Source of the DNA: Diphasiastrum complanatum
Taxonomy: Eukaryota > Streptophyta > Lycopodiopsida > Lycopodiales > Lycopodiaceae
NCBI GenBank assembly: GCA_029204225.1
Contig: CM055094.1
Location: forward strand, 25,192,541-25,256,540
Length of the DNA stretch: 64,000 nucleotides
Direction: 5' to 3'
The stretch's first letter is position 1. Each line of letters begins with the position of its first letter. The notes beneath the pieces are model-generated. The model had not been told where the DNA came from. It saw nothing but the letters and a program-made list of their open reading frames with translations, and did not search any database. Positions 11,016 through 22,066 of the stretch are shown piece by piece. Position numbers and translations under genes: made by a program.

Positions 11016-12943
11016 ACCAATTTGTAAAGTTAAAGGTCGATATTACTTCCTGCACCCTCTGAACTTACAAATTTGTAGATTCTCCAAAATATGTACAATA
11101 TGACCCATTACTTTCTACACATCTTAAAACTCTCGGTTCACATTACAATTTTTAGTTGCCACGTAGCAAAATTAATCATCCCCTTAGCAAAATAGACACA
11201 TGTGAATTAGAAAACGAGGATAACATGTTAGGAGACAATGTAGAAGTGGGTGCCATTTTTTCAATTGGCTTGCACAACATGATAAGCTTTCGAATCTACT
11301 TGAGGCAATCTATTTATTCACAATCACAATCACCTATTCATAATTCACAATCACGTATTTTTTATTAATAACATGTGTTTGTGTTTTTGTTTTGTATTTT
11401 GTTTTTGCAGTTCTCTTGCTCGAATGTCGTCCCAAAGGAGATAATACATTTTCGACAGGAGACAATAAAAATTGTTATCGAAAATTCATTTCCAGTTTCA
11501 ACTACACATTCTCCCCCAAAGTTACTACCATATGGAGAAATGAATATAGAGATTATAGAAAAGAAAGAGACCGAACTTGAACAATGATACTCAAGTTGAG
11601 TAGTTTATATATTTTCAAACACTATGTATACAAAAGAGTATACGACATTATAGAAATTTACGTTGTTCAAATTCAATGGATCTTCAATTTCGATGGATGT
11701 TCCTATGTCTTTGCATTTTATATGCTCTTCTTGCCTTGCTCTTACCTGCACATGAGAAATTTTTAAAGTTCAATTAATTAATGATGTATAACCTATCTAG
11801 CAAAACTGAATCACTAAGAAACAGAAAAAATAAAAATTTTCATATGACATAACATACCCTAAAATCATTCAATCAAAATTGATAATACTGAGGTAGATCA
11901 AATTGCAACATGTCTAGTTCTGATCGAATGTGATTGAGACTCCAATCTTCCTCAACCTCAATCGTAGCAAAAATGTTGTCATTTCTTTCCACTATTATTT
12001 GAAGTTGTTCTTGATGATTTATTGCATAATCTTGATCTAGCGACTTTCACTCATTTTTTTGCATTTTATCCATCTTCTATAATACAGCAGCAAAATGAGC
12101 ATTTATTTTTCTATGTGATATCTAGATGTCATTGATGACTTACATACTCTGCACTCAACTTGCCCATTTGGTTTCGTATCCCAACGATCATCCAACAACT
12201 CGGAGAGTATTTATCACTCAAGTCCTTACAAATAAATCTTGTTTTTATTTGCCGAACATTACATTTGGAAAAAAAAATCAACAAAAATAGTAAAAGGTAG
12301 ATACCAACTTAATCTATTATTCTTTGAACCAGTGCTACATTTTAATATACTTTGAATATCCATATAAAGTTTAGATCGAAAACTTTTTGAAATTGCTGAA
12401 TCTGGAGAATCCATTTCTCACTTGCTGAAATTGCTGAAGGATATGGCTCTAATTTACCCACCAAACCATGTTTATCAGGTATATAGGTGTGATCATAAAA
12501 AAAAAAACTCTTGACTCTAAAAGAGATTATGAAAAACGTCCCTTATATTGCAAAATATCGATATCAGAATGTATGACATCAATTATTCCTGCAATAGATT
12601 GAAATGATTGCCATTCAATGAAATTTGATGGATATAAATCTACAAAACCAACAAAAATATCATGAGAAAAATTTAATACAAAGAAAATGCTAATCCTAAT
12701 TTTTTTTTGAATATGTATATAATAATCATATACTCACAATTGCATTTTCTTCTATCATCTGGATTCAAATCCTGGATGTTGAACTCTTTGTGGAAATAAG
12801 CATGCTGAACTAAAACTTCCATGATAGATTGACCAACAGCTGATACTTTGAAATCTATTATCCTTCCTTTTCAAGAGCTTCTATAAATGTTATCTGACCT
12901 TTTTCTTTTTCGCAAAGAGCCTTTTGAAGAAGGATGCATCAAA
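11016..12943. other. AT-rich stretch with one possible minus-strand exon remnant
   Basis: Mostly non-coding. On the minus strand, about 12055-11880 reads as an open polar segment (IFATIEVEEDWSLNHIRSEL, then DLPQYYQF). A stop follows and a possible donor (AG/GTATGT) lies a few codons later. The plus-strand ORFs at 11375-11587 look spurious. No family recognised. Confidence 0.25.
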
Positions 12944-13874
12944 TGTAGAACACCTGATCAGATAGATCTCGATTCTACTAACAAAGTGCATAGTTTACTT
13001 GACAAAGAATGAGAAACGAACTTGAACTCGAAATATTTCTATTCGTGATCAACCTCGAAAGATTCACAAAATTTATCTTGCTTGAAACTCGAAAGATTCG
13101 CAAAACAGTTTCTAGTTGAAGTTCGTATTTTCTTGTTAAAGCTTGAAAGATTCGAGAAGAAGTTCTTGTCGCAAAATATTTTGTTTCTTGTTCAAGGCTC
13201 ATCTGTCGTGACCTGTTCCAAAATTGTCGTGAACAATTCGCGAAATATTCTGAATTCTTCTTCAAGCTCAAAGTTGTCATCTATTGCGAACAATTTGCGA
13301 AACACGAAGATATCGCGAAGAGACAAGTGCCATGAATAATTTGCAAAACACGAAGCTGTGACGAAGAGACAGATTGTCGCAAAATATTCACGAACAGAAA
13401 TTATTCGACCTTGAAAACAGAGCGTTTATTTGAATATCAACCGTTGTAAACGGTTAGATCTACTATTATAAAATTGAAAGACATAAAGATTTATAATTAA
13501 AAGGCCAAAAGACCTGTCCTGTAGCAATATAAATACATGTGCACTACTCGTTTTAAAACACTCTCACACTAAAGAGACTCTCAGACTCATTCAATCAGAG
13601 ACACAACAACGAGATAAGACAACAGGAGATGTATATTGATTCATATTCAGAATTATAAATTCATTTCTAATCAATAGTTTCTGTTTGTCTAAAATTGTCT
13701 TAAGTTGTCTCTTAATTTTGCATATTATTTTTGCACGCTAATTCAATCAAGGTAAATATTGTTCTATTTATACATAAATCATAAACAAACCCGATTGAAG
13801 ACACTGATATTAGTTTGATTTATTCAAACTTTCATCGTGTTCTTTGTGGAAGAATTATTACTATTTCTCCTACA
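12944..13874 (+). repeat. 5' LTR of the plus-strand copia element
   Basis: 931 bp, TGTAGAACACC... to ...CTCCTACA. A TATA box (ATATAAATA) lies near 13528-13536. The U3 part is crowded with GAAAGATTCGCGAA-like words, and an imperfect ~46-bp duplication (TTTGCGAAACACGAAG...) sits around 13288-13380. Confidence 0.85.
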
Positions 13875-13955
13875 GTGGTATCAGAGCTTCTGGTCCTGAT
13901 ATAGTGGTATCAGAGCATATGGGATCAGTGTTGATACAGTGGTATCAGAGCATAC
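13875..13955 (+). promoter_or_regulatory. three tandem copies of the tRNA-iMet primer-binding site
   Basis: TGGTATCAGAGC occurs three times within about 75 bp (near 13877, 13904 and 13940), each preceded by AGTG or a similar context. The first copy directly abuts the LTR end, the standard position. Plant copia elements normally carry one. Confidence 0.85.
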
Positions 13956-14025
13956 AGAGCACTCCTCTCAGCATTCTTCATACATCCATTAGCAGCCACA
14001 TCTGGAGTTATTAAAAAATTAGAGG

Positions 14026-15045
14026 ATGTCGTCAATCAGAAATATTCAAACTAAGATCACTACGATCTTGGATCTAGAAGGTTCAAACTATTTGATTTGG
14101 AAATTAAAGACTTCACTCATATTGAGGGACGAAGGTCTTTGGCAATGGGCAGAACCAATAGAGGAGAAGCCAATAGCTACTCCTGGCAAAGAACTTCGAG
14201 AATGGAGTTTGAGAAATGACAAAGCTATAGCAATTATTGTGTCTTCAGTGCATGCCAATATGATGCTAGATCTTACATCAATTTCAAACGCAAAAGATTT
14301 ATGGGAAGAATTGCAAACCAAGAATGAGACTCGATCTCGTAATCAAATCATATTCTTGGAAGACCAATTAGCTTACCTACAGTGGGACGGCATAGACCTG
14401 AACACATTTGTATGAAAGATAAAAGACATGTTTATCTCCTTGCAGAATTATGGCACGAAAAATACAATTTCGAAGGAAAAACAGCTTAGTTATTCTCTTC
14501 GAGCCCTACCCAAGTCATTCCACACAACTCAAACCCTATTGGCGAAAGATGCGACAATGACACTTCAAAAGGCAATAGACGGAGTTAAAGAGGAGGTAGA
14601 AGCTTGTGAATGCTATGACGGCAATGGTGATTCCAAAAGTGCTCTATGTACTCAGAAGAATAAATCTTCTAAGAAGTCTAAGTTTACAAGGGAGTTGTCT
14701 AAAAAGAATGAGTCTAAGACTAATGATCAAAAATCTGGAAGACAACAAAAAAATTATGGTGATAAGAAGATCTGCAATAGATGCAAAAGATCAGGTCACA
14801 TAGAAGATAAGTGTTGGTTAAATCCAAAGATTGAATGCATTCATTGTCATAAACACGGTCATGCAGCAGTAGACTGTTATCACAATCCCAGAAACAAAAA
14901 GGAGCAGAATCGAAGTGAACCTTCAGATTCAAACTATGTCAAAGACAAAGCAGAATGCTCCAGAGCAGCAGTAGACAGGACAATAAGCAACTCGACAACA
15001 TATGTTAGTGCTGATCTATGTTTTTCATCAGATTCAAAAACTTGA
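14026..15045 (+). pseudogene. copia gag with two CCHC zinc knuckles
   Basis: The ATG at 14026 opens a gag domain (NYLIWKLKTSLILRDEGLWQW, AKDLWEELQTK). The frame is cut by a TGA at 14413 and resumes at once. Two CCHC knuckles follow near 14770-14880: CNRCKRSGHIEDKC and CIHCHKHGHAAVDC. It ends at a TGA at 15043, just before the protease motif in the same frame; both TGAs probably replaced Trp. Two knuckles are unusual, since most plant copia gags have one. Gag binds and packages element RNA. Confidence 0.88.
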
Positions 15046-16308
15046 GAAGTAGTACTTGATTCGGGAGCGACCTCACATTTTGTTTCCTCGAGACAAATTT
15101 TATCTGAGTACAAGAAGACGAATTATTCGAGATTCATTATACTTAAAGACAGTTCTAAGCATGTAGTTGATGGAACTGGTGTACTATGGCTAGACACAAA
15201 TCAGGGTGACAAGAAACTAGAGGAAGTTCTCTATGTCCCTACTCTTGACAAAGATCTTCTATCCCTAACAAAGATAGTCGACACAGGCATGTCAGTAACC
15301 CTCACAAAGGACTCTTGTAAACTATTCAAGGAAGATTCTGATAACCTAGTTGCTAAAGGCAACAAAGAAGAAAATTTGTATCACTTGAACATTCAAACTC
15401 GAATCGAACAAGCGAATCAAACTCAAGAATTGACAGATATTCTGTGGCACAAGAGGCTATGTCACATGAACATGGAAGCCTTGTACCAAGCCAACAAAAG
15501 TCATAGAATTGAAGGAGTCGAAATCAAATGTAGAGATATTCGAACTACCTGCAAATCATGTCTTAAAGGCAAAATGACTAAAACACCTTTCAGTAAGGAT
15601 GTCTATAAAGCAACTAAGGTACTTGAAATTGTGCATTCAAATATTTGTGGACCATTTGGAGTATTGTCGTTGGGTGATGCAAAGTACTTCATTATGTTTA
15701 TTGATGACTTCAGCAAGTTCGTTGTGGTATACTTTATACGTACAAAATCTGAAGCTTTTGAGAAATTCGTTGAGTATACGAATTGGACTGAGAAGCAAAC
15801 AGACAATAAGTTGAAGCAGATTTGCACAGATTGTGGAGGTGAGTACATTTCCAATGAACTCAAAGCTTATTGTATTGATCGAGGTATTATGCATACGAAG
15901 ACTGCATCGTACACATCTAAGCACAATGGAATAGCTGAACAAAAAAATCATACACTGATGGAAGCTGCTAGGTGTATGATGGCTCATGCGAAAGCACCAA
16001 AATGGTTGTGGGCAGAATTAGTGGCTACATCAAATTATCTTCCGAATTGTATTCTGAAATCTCGAATACTAGATAAAACTACTCATGAGATATGGTGGAA
16101 GTCAAAGCCAAATCTTGCACATGTTCGGACATTCGGATGCGCAGTGTATATGCACATACTAGACAAGCTGAGAAAGAAACTCGATGAAAAGACAAAACAA
16201 GGTTTTCTAGTAGGATTCAAGTTACATTCATCATATTATCGTGTCTATGTACCCGAAATTGGCAAAATAAAAGCTGTTCAAGATGTCAAATTTGATGAGT
16301 CAAAATAG
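15046..16308 (+). pseudogene. copia protease and integrase
   Basis: Same frame as gag. The aspartic protease motif LDSGATSHF lies at about 15057-15085. The integrase zinc-binding region (LWHKRLCHMN, CKSCLKGKM) and catalytic core follow: HSNICG, FIDDFSKF, TDCGGEY, KHNGIAEQKNHTLME. The C-terminal block is FGCAVYMHILDKLRKKLDEK. The HSD seen in related elements is HSN here. The frame stops at a TAG at 16306 and again at 16486. The role is processing of the polyprotein and insertion of cDNA. Confidence 0.9.
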
Positions 16309-17372
16309 ATAGTAGACAGTGATTTAGTTGGCTATGAAATTCTCAAAAACTATTATGAGCTACCAACGTCGACAAAAGTAAAACAAGCAGATGATGAACG
16401 AGAATTACTAGAATTAGAGGGAGTTAAAATTGAGTGCCTGATAGACTCAAATCACCGGTTCGAATTCCAGCAGACAAGGTCAAATTAGAATCGAATTCGA
16501 AATCTGAACAGACAACGAAAACCACCAGAAATGTATGGTCAGGATATTTTTAATACAACCATCAAATTTTGTGGTTTCTCTGACGAACCTCAAACATTCA
16601 AAGAAGCTGTTGATGGACCAGTTAAAGATCACTGGATTCAAACAATGGAGGACAAAATGTCATCCATGTATAAGAACAATGTATGGGCACTTGCACCTAT
16701 ACCTGATGGCAAAAAACCAATCAAATGCAAGTGGATCTACAAGATCAAAACAAGTCTTGATGGAGAAAACATCAGATACAAATCAAGGTTGGTTGCTAAA
16801 GGATTTTCACAGACGTATGGAATTGACTACACTGATACTTTCTCACCAGTAGTCAAACATACATCAATTCGCTTGTTATTTGTGTATGTAGTGGCTCATG
16901 ATCAGAAAGTCCATATTGTGGATGAGAAGACTGCTTTCTTGCATGCAAAATTGGAAGAAGACTTATTCATGGACCAACCACTTGGTTTTGTAAGCCAAGA
17001 ATATCCAGAATATGGATGTCACATGAATAAAAGCATCTATGGTCTGAAACAAGTAGCTAGACAATGGTGTAGAAAGAAGGATGAAGCACTACATTCCTTA
17101 GGCTTCAACCTCTATTTGCTGAATTGAATGTTTATATCAAGCATGTCCAAAATAAAATAATCATTCTAGCTGTTTATGCCGATGACATGCTTATATTCTC
17201 AAGAAGAGATAAGTTAATTTTAGATGTCAAAAGAGACATTTCTGAAATATTTGAGATCGCTGACCTAGGAGAAGCAAAAATCTATCTAGGCTTGCAAATC
17301 CAAAGAGACTTTGAAGGTGGTAAGTTGTATCTTCACCAACAAAAGTACACTCAAACATTAGGGGAGTTTTGA
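16309..17372 (+). pseudogene. copia reverse transcriptase
   Basis: The open part from 16531 has the copia RT signature KCKWIYKIK, RLVAKGFSQTYGIDYTDTFSPV, VDEKTAFLHAKLEEDLFMDQP and SIYGLKQ. A frameshift near 17110-17124 separates this from the catalytic YADDM segment (about 17175-17195) and LGEAKIYLGLQI. The frame is finally cut at 17361 by the MITE insertion, after KYTQTL. The catalytic YADD is kept but the gene cannot give one product. Confidence 0.9.
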
Positions 17373-17727
17373 GCTCCAAAAAGACCCTTTAAGAATTCGT
17401 GCAAGATGTCTTTTATATTATTAAAATATTATAACACTAATACATTTGACTTCCCATAACATTTTAATCATAGCTCAAAAGTATGTCATGTAAGCTATCA
17501 TTGGAAAGCCCTTGTTAAGCGCTTTCAATGCACCAAGCTCCACTAAATTTGGACTTACCGCTAAAAAGTTATGCCATTTTTAGTGTGGAATCAAAATGTG
17601 GACTCAAAAAGTTACGTTACGTAGATCTCAAATTTGAGTGTTTTGATTGGTCCATGTGTAAAAAAATTTCAAGAAAAAATATAAAAAGAATCTTTACAAA
17701 GGGTCTTTTTTGGATTTAGAACTCCTC
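17361..17727 (+). mobile_element. MITE inserted in the copia RT gene
   Basis: About 367 bp with imperfect terminal inverted repeats over 30 bp. The left end is GGGGAGTTTTGAGCTCC..AAAGACCCTTT and the right end AAAGGGTCTTTTTTGGATTTAGAACTCCTC. It is flanked by TA on both sides, as in Stowaway-type elements. Copia coding resumes just outside (EIMENFNMLEC). It is closely related to 32442-32819 and, in its right half, to about 19230-19410. No protein is encoded. Confidence 0.8.
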
Positions 17728-18433
17728 TAATGAGATCATGGAAAACTTCAACATGCTCGAATGCAAAGGTGTGCATACTCCCATGATACCTGGAACAATA
17801 CTGAGTAAGACAGATTGTCCGTAGACTCTCGAGGAAGAGAACCGAATGGCCAAAATACCCTATCCTAGGCTAATTGGATTGTTGTTATATTTAGCAGACA
17901 ACACCAGACCTAATATAGCGTTTGCAGTATACAGGCTGAGCCAATTTAATCAGAACCCAGGATCGTTGCATTGGAAGCTAGCAAAGAGAGTACTACAAAA
18001 TCTCAGGGAAACGAAAGACTATGGATTGTGTTATTCGAAGGAAGCTGGATTTCACATCAAATCTTACAATGATGCAAGCTGGGCATCCATGAAGGATGAT
18101 AGCAAAAGTATTTCAAGAGGTTGTACTCTAGTATCTGGCGCATCCATACTCTGGATAAGCAAGAAGCAAACAACAGTAGCTCAATCTTCCTATGTTAATG
18201 GATAACACTTCAGCAATCTATCTTATGAAAGACCATGTATTTCATTCGAAAATGAAGCATATTGCTATCAAGTATCATGTTATTCGGGACCCGGGTTGAG
18301 AAGAAGATACTGAAGACAGTCTTCATACCCACAGAGGAAATGACAGCTGATATCTTCACAAATCAGTAAAGCTTTGTTCGAGAAGTAGCGAAGAAGATTG
18401 GGGTTAATCCAACTGCCCACTTTGAGAGGGGGC
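17728..18433 (+). pseudogene. copia RT end and RNase H
   Basis: After the MITE: GVHTPM, then the RT thumb/RNase H region YPRLIGLLLYLADNTRPNIAFAV... split at most in short blocks, SWASMKDDSKSISRG and ILWISKKQ. The segment that normally holds SSTEAEY and following residues is deleted: AQSSYV passes straight into DNTSAIYLMKDHVFHSKMKHI near 18197. A frameshift follows near 18290. RNase H degrades the RNA template during reverse transcription; the deletion would inactivate it. Confidence 0.85.
18421..18433 (+). promoter_or_regulatory. polypurine tract
   Basis: TTTGAGAGGGGGC immediately before the 3' LTR start TGTAGAAC; it primes plus-strand DNA synthesis. Confidence 0.85.
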
Positions 18434-18912
18434 TGTAGAACACCTGATCAGACAAATCTTGATTCTACTAACAAAGTGCATAGTTTACTTGACAAAGGAT
18501 GAGAAACGAACTCAAACTCAAAACATTTCTATTCGTGATCAACTTCGAAAGATCCGCGAAATATATCTTGCTGAAACTCAAAAGATTCACAAAAGATTTG
18601 CAAAACAGTTTCTAATTGAAGCTCGTAGTTTCTTGTTAAAGCTTGAAAGATTCGCGAACAGATTCTTGTCATGAATTATTCTATTTCTTGTTCAAGGCTC
18701 ACCTGTCGTGACCTGTCGCGAGCAATTCGTGAAATATTTTGAATTAATCTTCAAGCTCAAAGTTGTCATCTATCGTGAACAATTCATGAAACATGAAAAT
18801 ATCGTGAAGAGACAAGTGTCGTGAATAATTTGCGAAACACGAAGCTATGACGAAGAGACAGACTGTCACGAAATATTTGAAAACAGAAATTATTTGACCT
18901 TGGAAACAGAGC
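18434..18912 (+). repeat. 3' LTR, truncated
   Basis: Matches the first ~480 bp of the 5' LTR with scattered substitutions and small indels, then ends abruptly after AAACAGAGCG. Confidence 0.85.
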
Positions 18913-19679
18913 GATATCTATTGATCAGTCTGCATTTTTTTCATTGCAAATATTGATAACATCAATGGTTCCTCTTGGTCTTCGATTATGTTTCACTATT
19001 AGTCCAAAATATGTCTATGGAAGCTAAATTACAAATGAGAACGAAGAGAATGAAGAGAATGAGAGGTATACCGAAGAATGACAAGAAGTTTCTAAACTAT
19101 AGGGATTAGCTAACTATAGTTCATGAACATTGAATCCAAATTAACCTCAAGTTTACAAATAAGAAAAAAATAAGAGTATTCGGGCAATATTGGTAGTCCA
19201 ATTAGAATCATTTGCGGGATTTTTGAAAATCTTCAAATTTTGGCTGGGAATGCCAAAAAATTTCCGTCCGTCAAGTATTGTTATAGTTTGTCAAAAATGG
19301 ACGCAATTTATTGGGCCACTTGGACATTGAAAGCGGGTAAAGTAAAAAAAAAAAACATCTCTACAAAGGGCCCATTTTGAGCTCTAATATCCCCTAATGG
19401 TTTGTGTAGATTGTTTTTTTGCATGCATTTCTTGGAGTACAATGCATATGATTATCATTTGTGGTATGAAAATTGTCTTTTGTCCATAATGTATCTATTT
19501 TCACGCATGTGAACCAAGTCTGGACTTAAAACACTTTTTTTAGATTGCTCTTGCTTACAGATCTACATTATGTCAAATTTAGGTGCTAGTTTTGAAAGAG
19601 ATGAAGATAGTAATGCAACTAATCACTCTTGGTATTGAATGAATCCATTTATGGTCCTAATTTTCATAAAGTTTTTACA
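18913..19679 (+). other. spacer with partial MITE and an LTR 3' end
   Basis: About 19230-19410 resembles the right half of the MITE family (ATTGGGCCAC, TCTCTACAAAGGGCC, then CCCCTAATGG). The last ~120 bp before 19680 resembles the LTR end at about 26400-26510 (AATCACTCTTG, CCATTTATGGTCCTAA). Confidence 0.5.
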
Positions 19680-19692
19680 TGGTATCAGAGCC
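19680..19692 (+). promoter_or_regulatory. primer-binding site (initiator tRNA-Met type)
   Basis: TGGTATCAGAGCC directly after an LTR end (TTTTTACA). No gag follows, so the rest of this element is lost. Confidence 0.75.
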
Positions 19693-21093
19693 TTGCCCAA
19701 GAAGTTGAGTGTTTGATCCAAAGAGAGTCCTAACTTAGCAAGTTATGAGAGAAAAAACCGAATTTGAGAAGATAACATTGTAAATCTGGGATCCATCATT
19801 GGATTTTGAACTGCATCTGTTAATCCATTATATTTGGATAGATCCAATCGAGGTGCTCTTCTAACAATAATTGGATTGACGTCCTATGGAGCACCTCCAG
19901 GAGCTGCTCTAGGGACAACCATCTTTACAAATTAAGATCAAATAGATAATAAGATTGGATCTAGATTTTTCAATCAAAAAACTATCTCAGATTAGATCTG
20001 ATAGATCTATTCCATTTTTCAAGAATCTGATTCTATATCATGAATTTTTTTTTGAAATTCGATCAACCGATACTTCTCAAAAATGATAAATCTCTTAAAA
20101 TCCAATTCTGAATATATCAGATTTGATCTAAATTTTGACAAAGACTTGATCTGGAAAATCAAAAACTAAAAATAGGACTGGCAAAGGTTCACTAGACGAA
20201 GGTTGGCTCGGTGAAGGTTCAACAATGCTATTTTGAAGAAAAAAAACTCTCTGAACAACTTTTCTGACAATTTCTTAGAAATTAACTTTCGTCGACCTCT
20301 CAGGTGAAAGATTTGACACAGATAAAACTACGAAAAAATGGGCGAAAATTTCTGACACAAGAAATTATAGTTTCTATAGTCTGACGAGGGTAAAATTCAA
20401 GGTTTTCTGTGATCTGATCGAGAAGAATCTTTGCCGAACTCAAAAATAGTATTTCACTATAAATGAAAACTTCTCGAAGGTTCTGGTGAAGGATCAAGAG
20501 TGATACTTGTAATTTTGCAAAAAAGTGACTTTTTTTGACAAAAATATGGCAATATGACAACTGATTCTCTGAAACCCTTTTTATTTTTGGTATTATTCTT
20601 CGCCGAGCTGGCAGTAGATAGATTTGAGTCACACCTAAGCACAGTGAATCGGGCAAAGGTTCTTTTTCTGTATTTTTAGGGTTTTGATGATTTTTTGGTG
20701 TTTTTTGACAATTTTTTTGATGTTTTTGAAAATCTGCTGGGAACTGAAGGTTCTGTAAACAAAACCGAAGGTGTCTACAACTCGACGAAGGTTTCTTGAA
20801 AGAGGGTAAAAAGTTATCAGCTCTGATGACGATTTTTGTCTCTTTTTGACCAAAATCTGGTAAATTTGACCGATTTTTGTTGTTTTCTTTGATATTTCAG
20901 ATCCAAATGAATCTTAAAATTGGTAATCTGAATAGATCAGATTAGATTTCAAACAAGCAAATCCACTCAAATCAAGCAAAATTAATTCCAAACTAACCCT
21001 AAATGCAGATCTAACACTATTCATGCCATGACAAGATGCCTAATGCAAGCTAACCATCCAACAATCATGCTGCAAACTGAAAAATTGGTGTAG
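19693..21093. other. non-coding, leader-like sequence
   Basis: No recognised protein. The words GAAGGTTC or CAAAGGTTC recur at least six times between 20180 and 20800. The minus-strand ORFs here look spurious. Part of this is probably the leader of the minus-strand gypsy element whose primer-binding site lies at 21094-21112. Confidence 0.35.
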
Positions 21094-21112
21094 CTCCCCG
21101 ACAACGGCACCA
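21094..21112 (-). promoter_or_regulatory. Ty3/gypsy-type primer-binding site (tRNA-Asp-like)
   Basis: The plus strand reads CTCCCCGACAACGGCACCA, very close to the string found beside many plant gypsy LTRs and, from memory, to the 3' end of tRNA-Asp. The orientation implies a minus-strand element with its LTR to the right. Confidence 0.5.
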
Positions 21113-21438
21113 AAATTGTAGTGGATTTTTTTCCTTGCCTAATCTGAATCCAAGATCTAGTCAATCTAGCATCAAAGGGACGAAATTAGTTGTCACGCGT
21201 AGCTTCGTTCCCATGAGAGCGATAGCATAGTTCAGTTTTCATTATGAATGAAAGATTTACATCTAACTTTAACATCCATTAACCCTACGATCCATTAACA
21301 CTACAATCCACAACAAAGATAGCTTACTCTTTCTCTCTCTCATAAAAAGTATAATAACATTAGCAAGTGTATTTTGTCAATATCATTAACATTCTTGTTA
21401 AAAAATTGCAGATAAAATTTAATCGTTCATTAGCGAAT
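21113..21438. other. probable gypsy LTR remnant
   Basis: By position next to the primer-binding site. No second copy was seen in the window. Confidence 0.3.
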
Positions 21439-21713
21439 ATGTCTTCTACTGAGGAAATGTCTCAAAACAGGTATATTTATTAAATGTACAATAGATATTA
21501 TGTACTTAACAATTGGATTTGCAAGATTGTGTGTTGAATATAACTTTTTGTTTTTTTTCTAAAATTGTTTAAAGCACGACGCCTCCACAAGATAGCAAAA
21601 AGTTAAAGAAGATGCAATATTATTACAAAATGAAATCACGAAAAAGAGCACAAATGCTTGAGCAAAGACTTAGTGGAACATCATCGTCATCAAGTTCTGG
21701 TGCCCAGCCTTGA
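21439..21713 (+). CDS. small two-exon basic protein
   Basis: Exon 1 is 21439-21470 (MSSTEEMSQN), ending at GTATAT. Exon 2 is 21575-21713 after a TTTAAAG acceptor. The join is in phase and gives about 56 residues with a basic helix (KLKKMQYYYKMKSRKRAQM) and a Ser-rich end. No family recognised. It may be a separate short product or the 5' part of the downstream gene with a stop at 21711. Confidence 0.4.
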
Positions 21714-21838
21714 CCTAAATCGTAGGTACTATATAATTATTTGCTTAAAACTTAGGATCGTATTTATACACATTTAAATTAGCTTGTAACATTAAGCTGA
21801 TCATTTTTGTAATTGTAAAATGAAATTAGTATCAACAG

Positions 21839-21967
21839 AGGTACAATGAAAAGATATATTGCGAGTGCAAACAATGCAAAGGATTGAAAATTTGGGAAAG
21901 ACGAATAGTGGCGCAACATCTGTGGAAGTTTGGAAAGCACATTGAGGAGCCCGATGTGGATTTGGAG
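21839..21967 (+). CDS. transposase-associated zinc-motif exon
   Basis: A 43-codon exon between AACAG and GTACAT. It contains YCECKQCKG followed by RRIVAQHLWKFGKH, the spacing of the Transpos_assoc domain (two or three Cys, then a V..HL..GF block) at the N-terminus of CACTA transposases. It joins phase 0 to the next exon at 22067. Confidence 0.6.
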
Positions 21968-22066
21968 GTACATTTTGACAATTTAGTACTGTTCTTATCA
22001 TACACATATTTATAATTTTTTTGAAAAAAATAAAACTAATGCTTGTGTAATGTTTCATTCTTGCAG

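Larger units (their letters stand above)
12944..18912 (+). mobile_element. Ty1/copia retrotransposon, decayed, 3' LTR truncated
   Basis: The left LTR is 12944-13874 (TG...CA). It is followed by initiator-Met primer-binding sites, gag (two zinc knuckles), protease, integrase, reverse transcriptase, RNase H, a polypurine tract at 18421-18433 and a partial right LTR (18434-18912) that starts with the same TGTAGAACACC. The right LTR matches only the first half of the left one and then breaks off into unrelated sequence, so no target-site duplication can be tested. The polyprotein frame has at least four in-frame stops, a frameshift, a MITE insertion and an RNase H deletion. It is not autonomous now. 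Confidence 0.93.
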
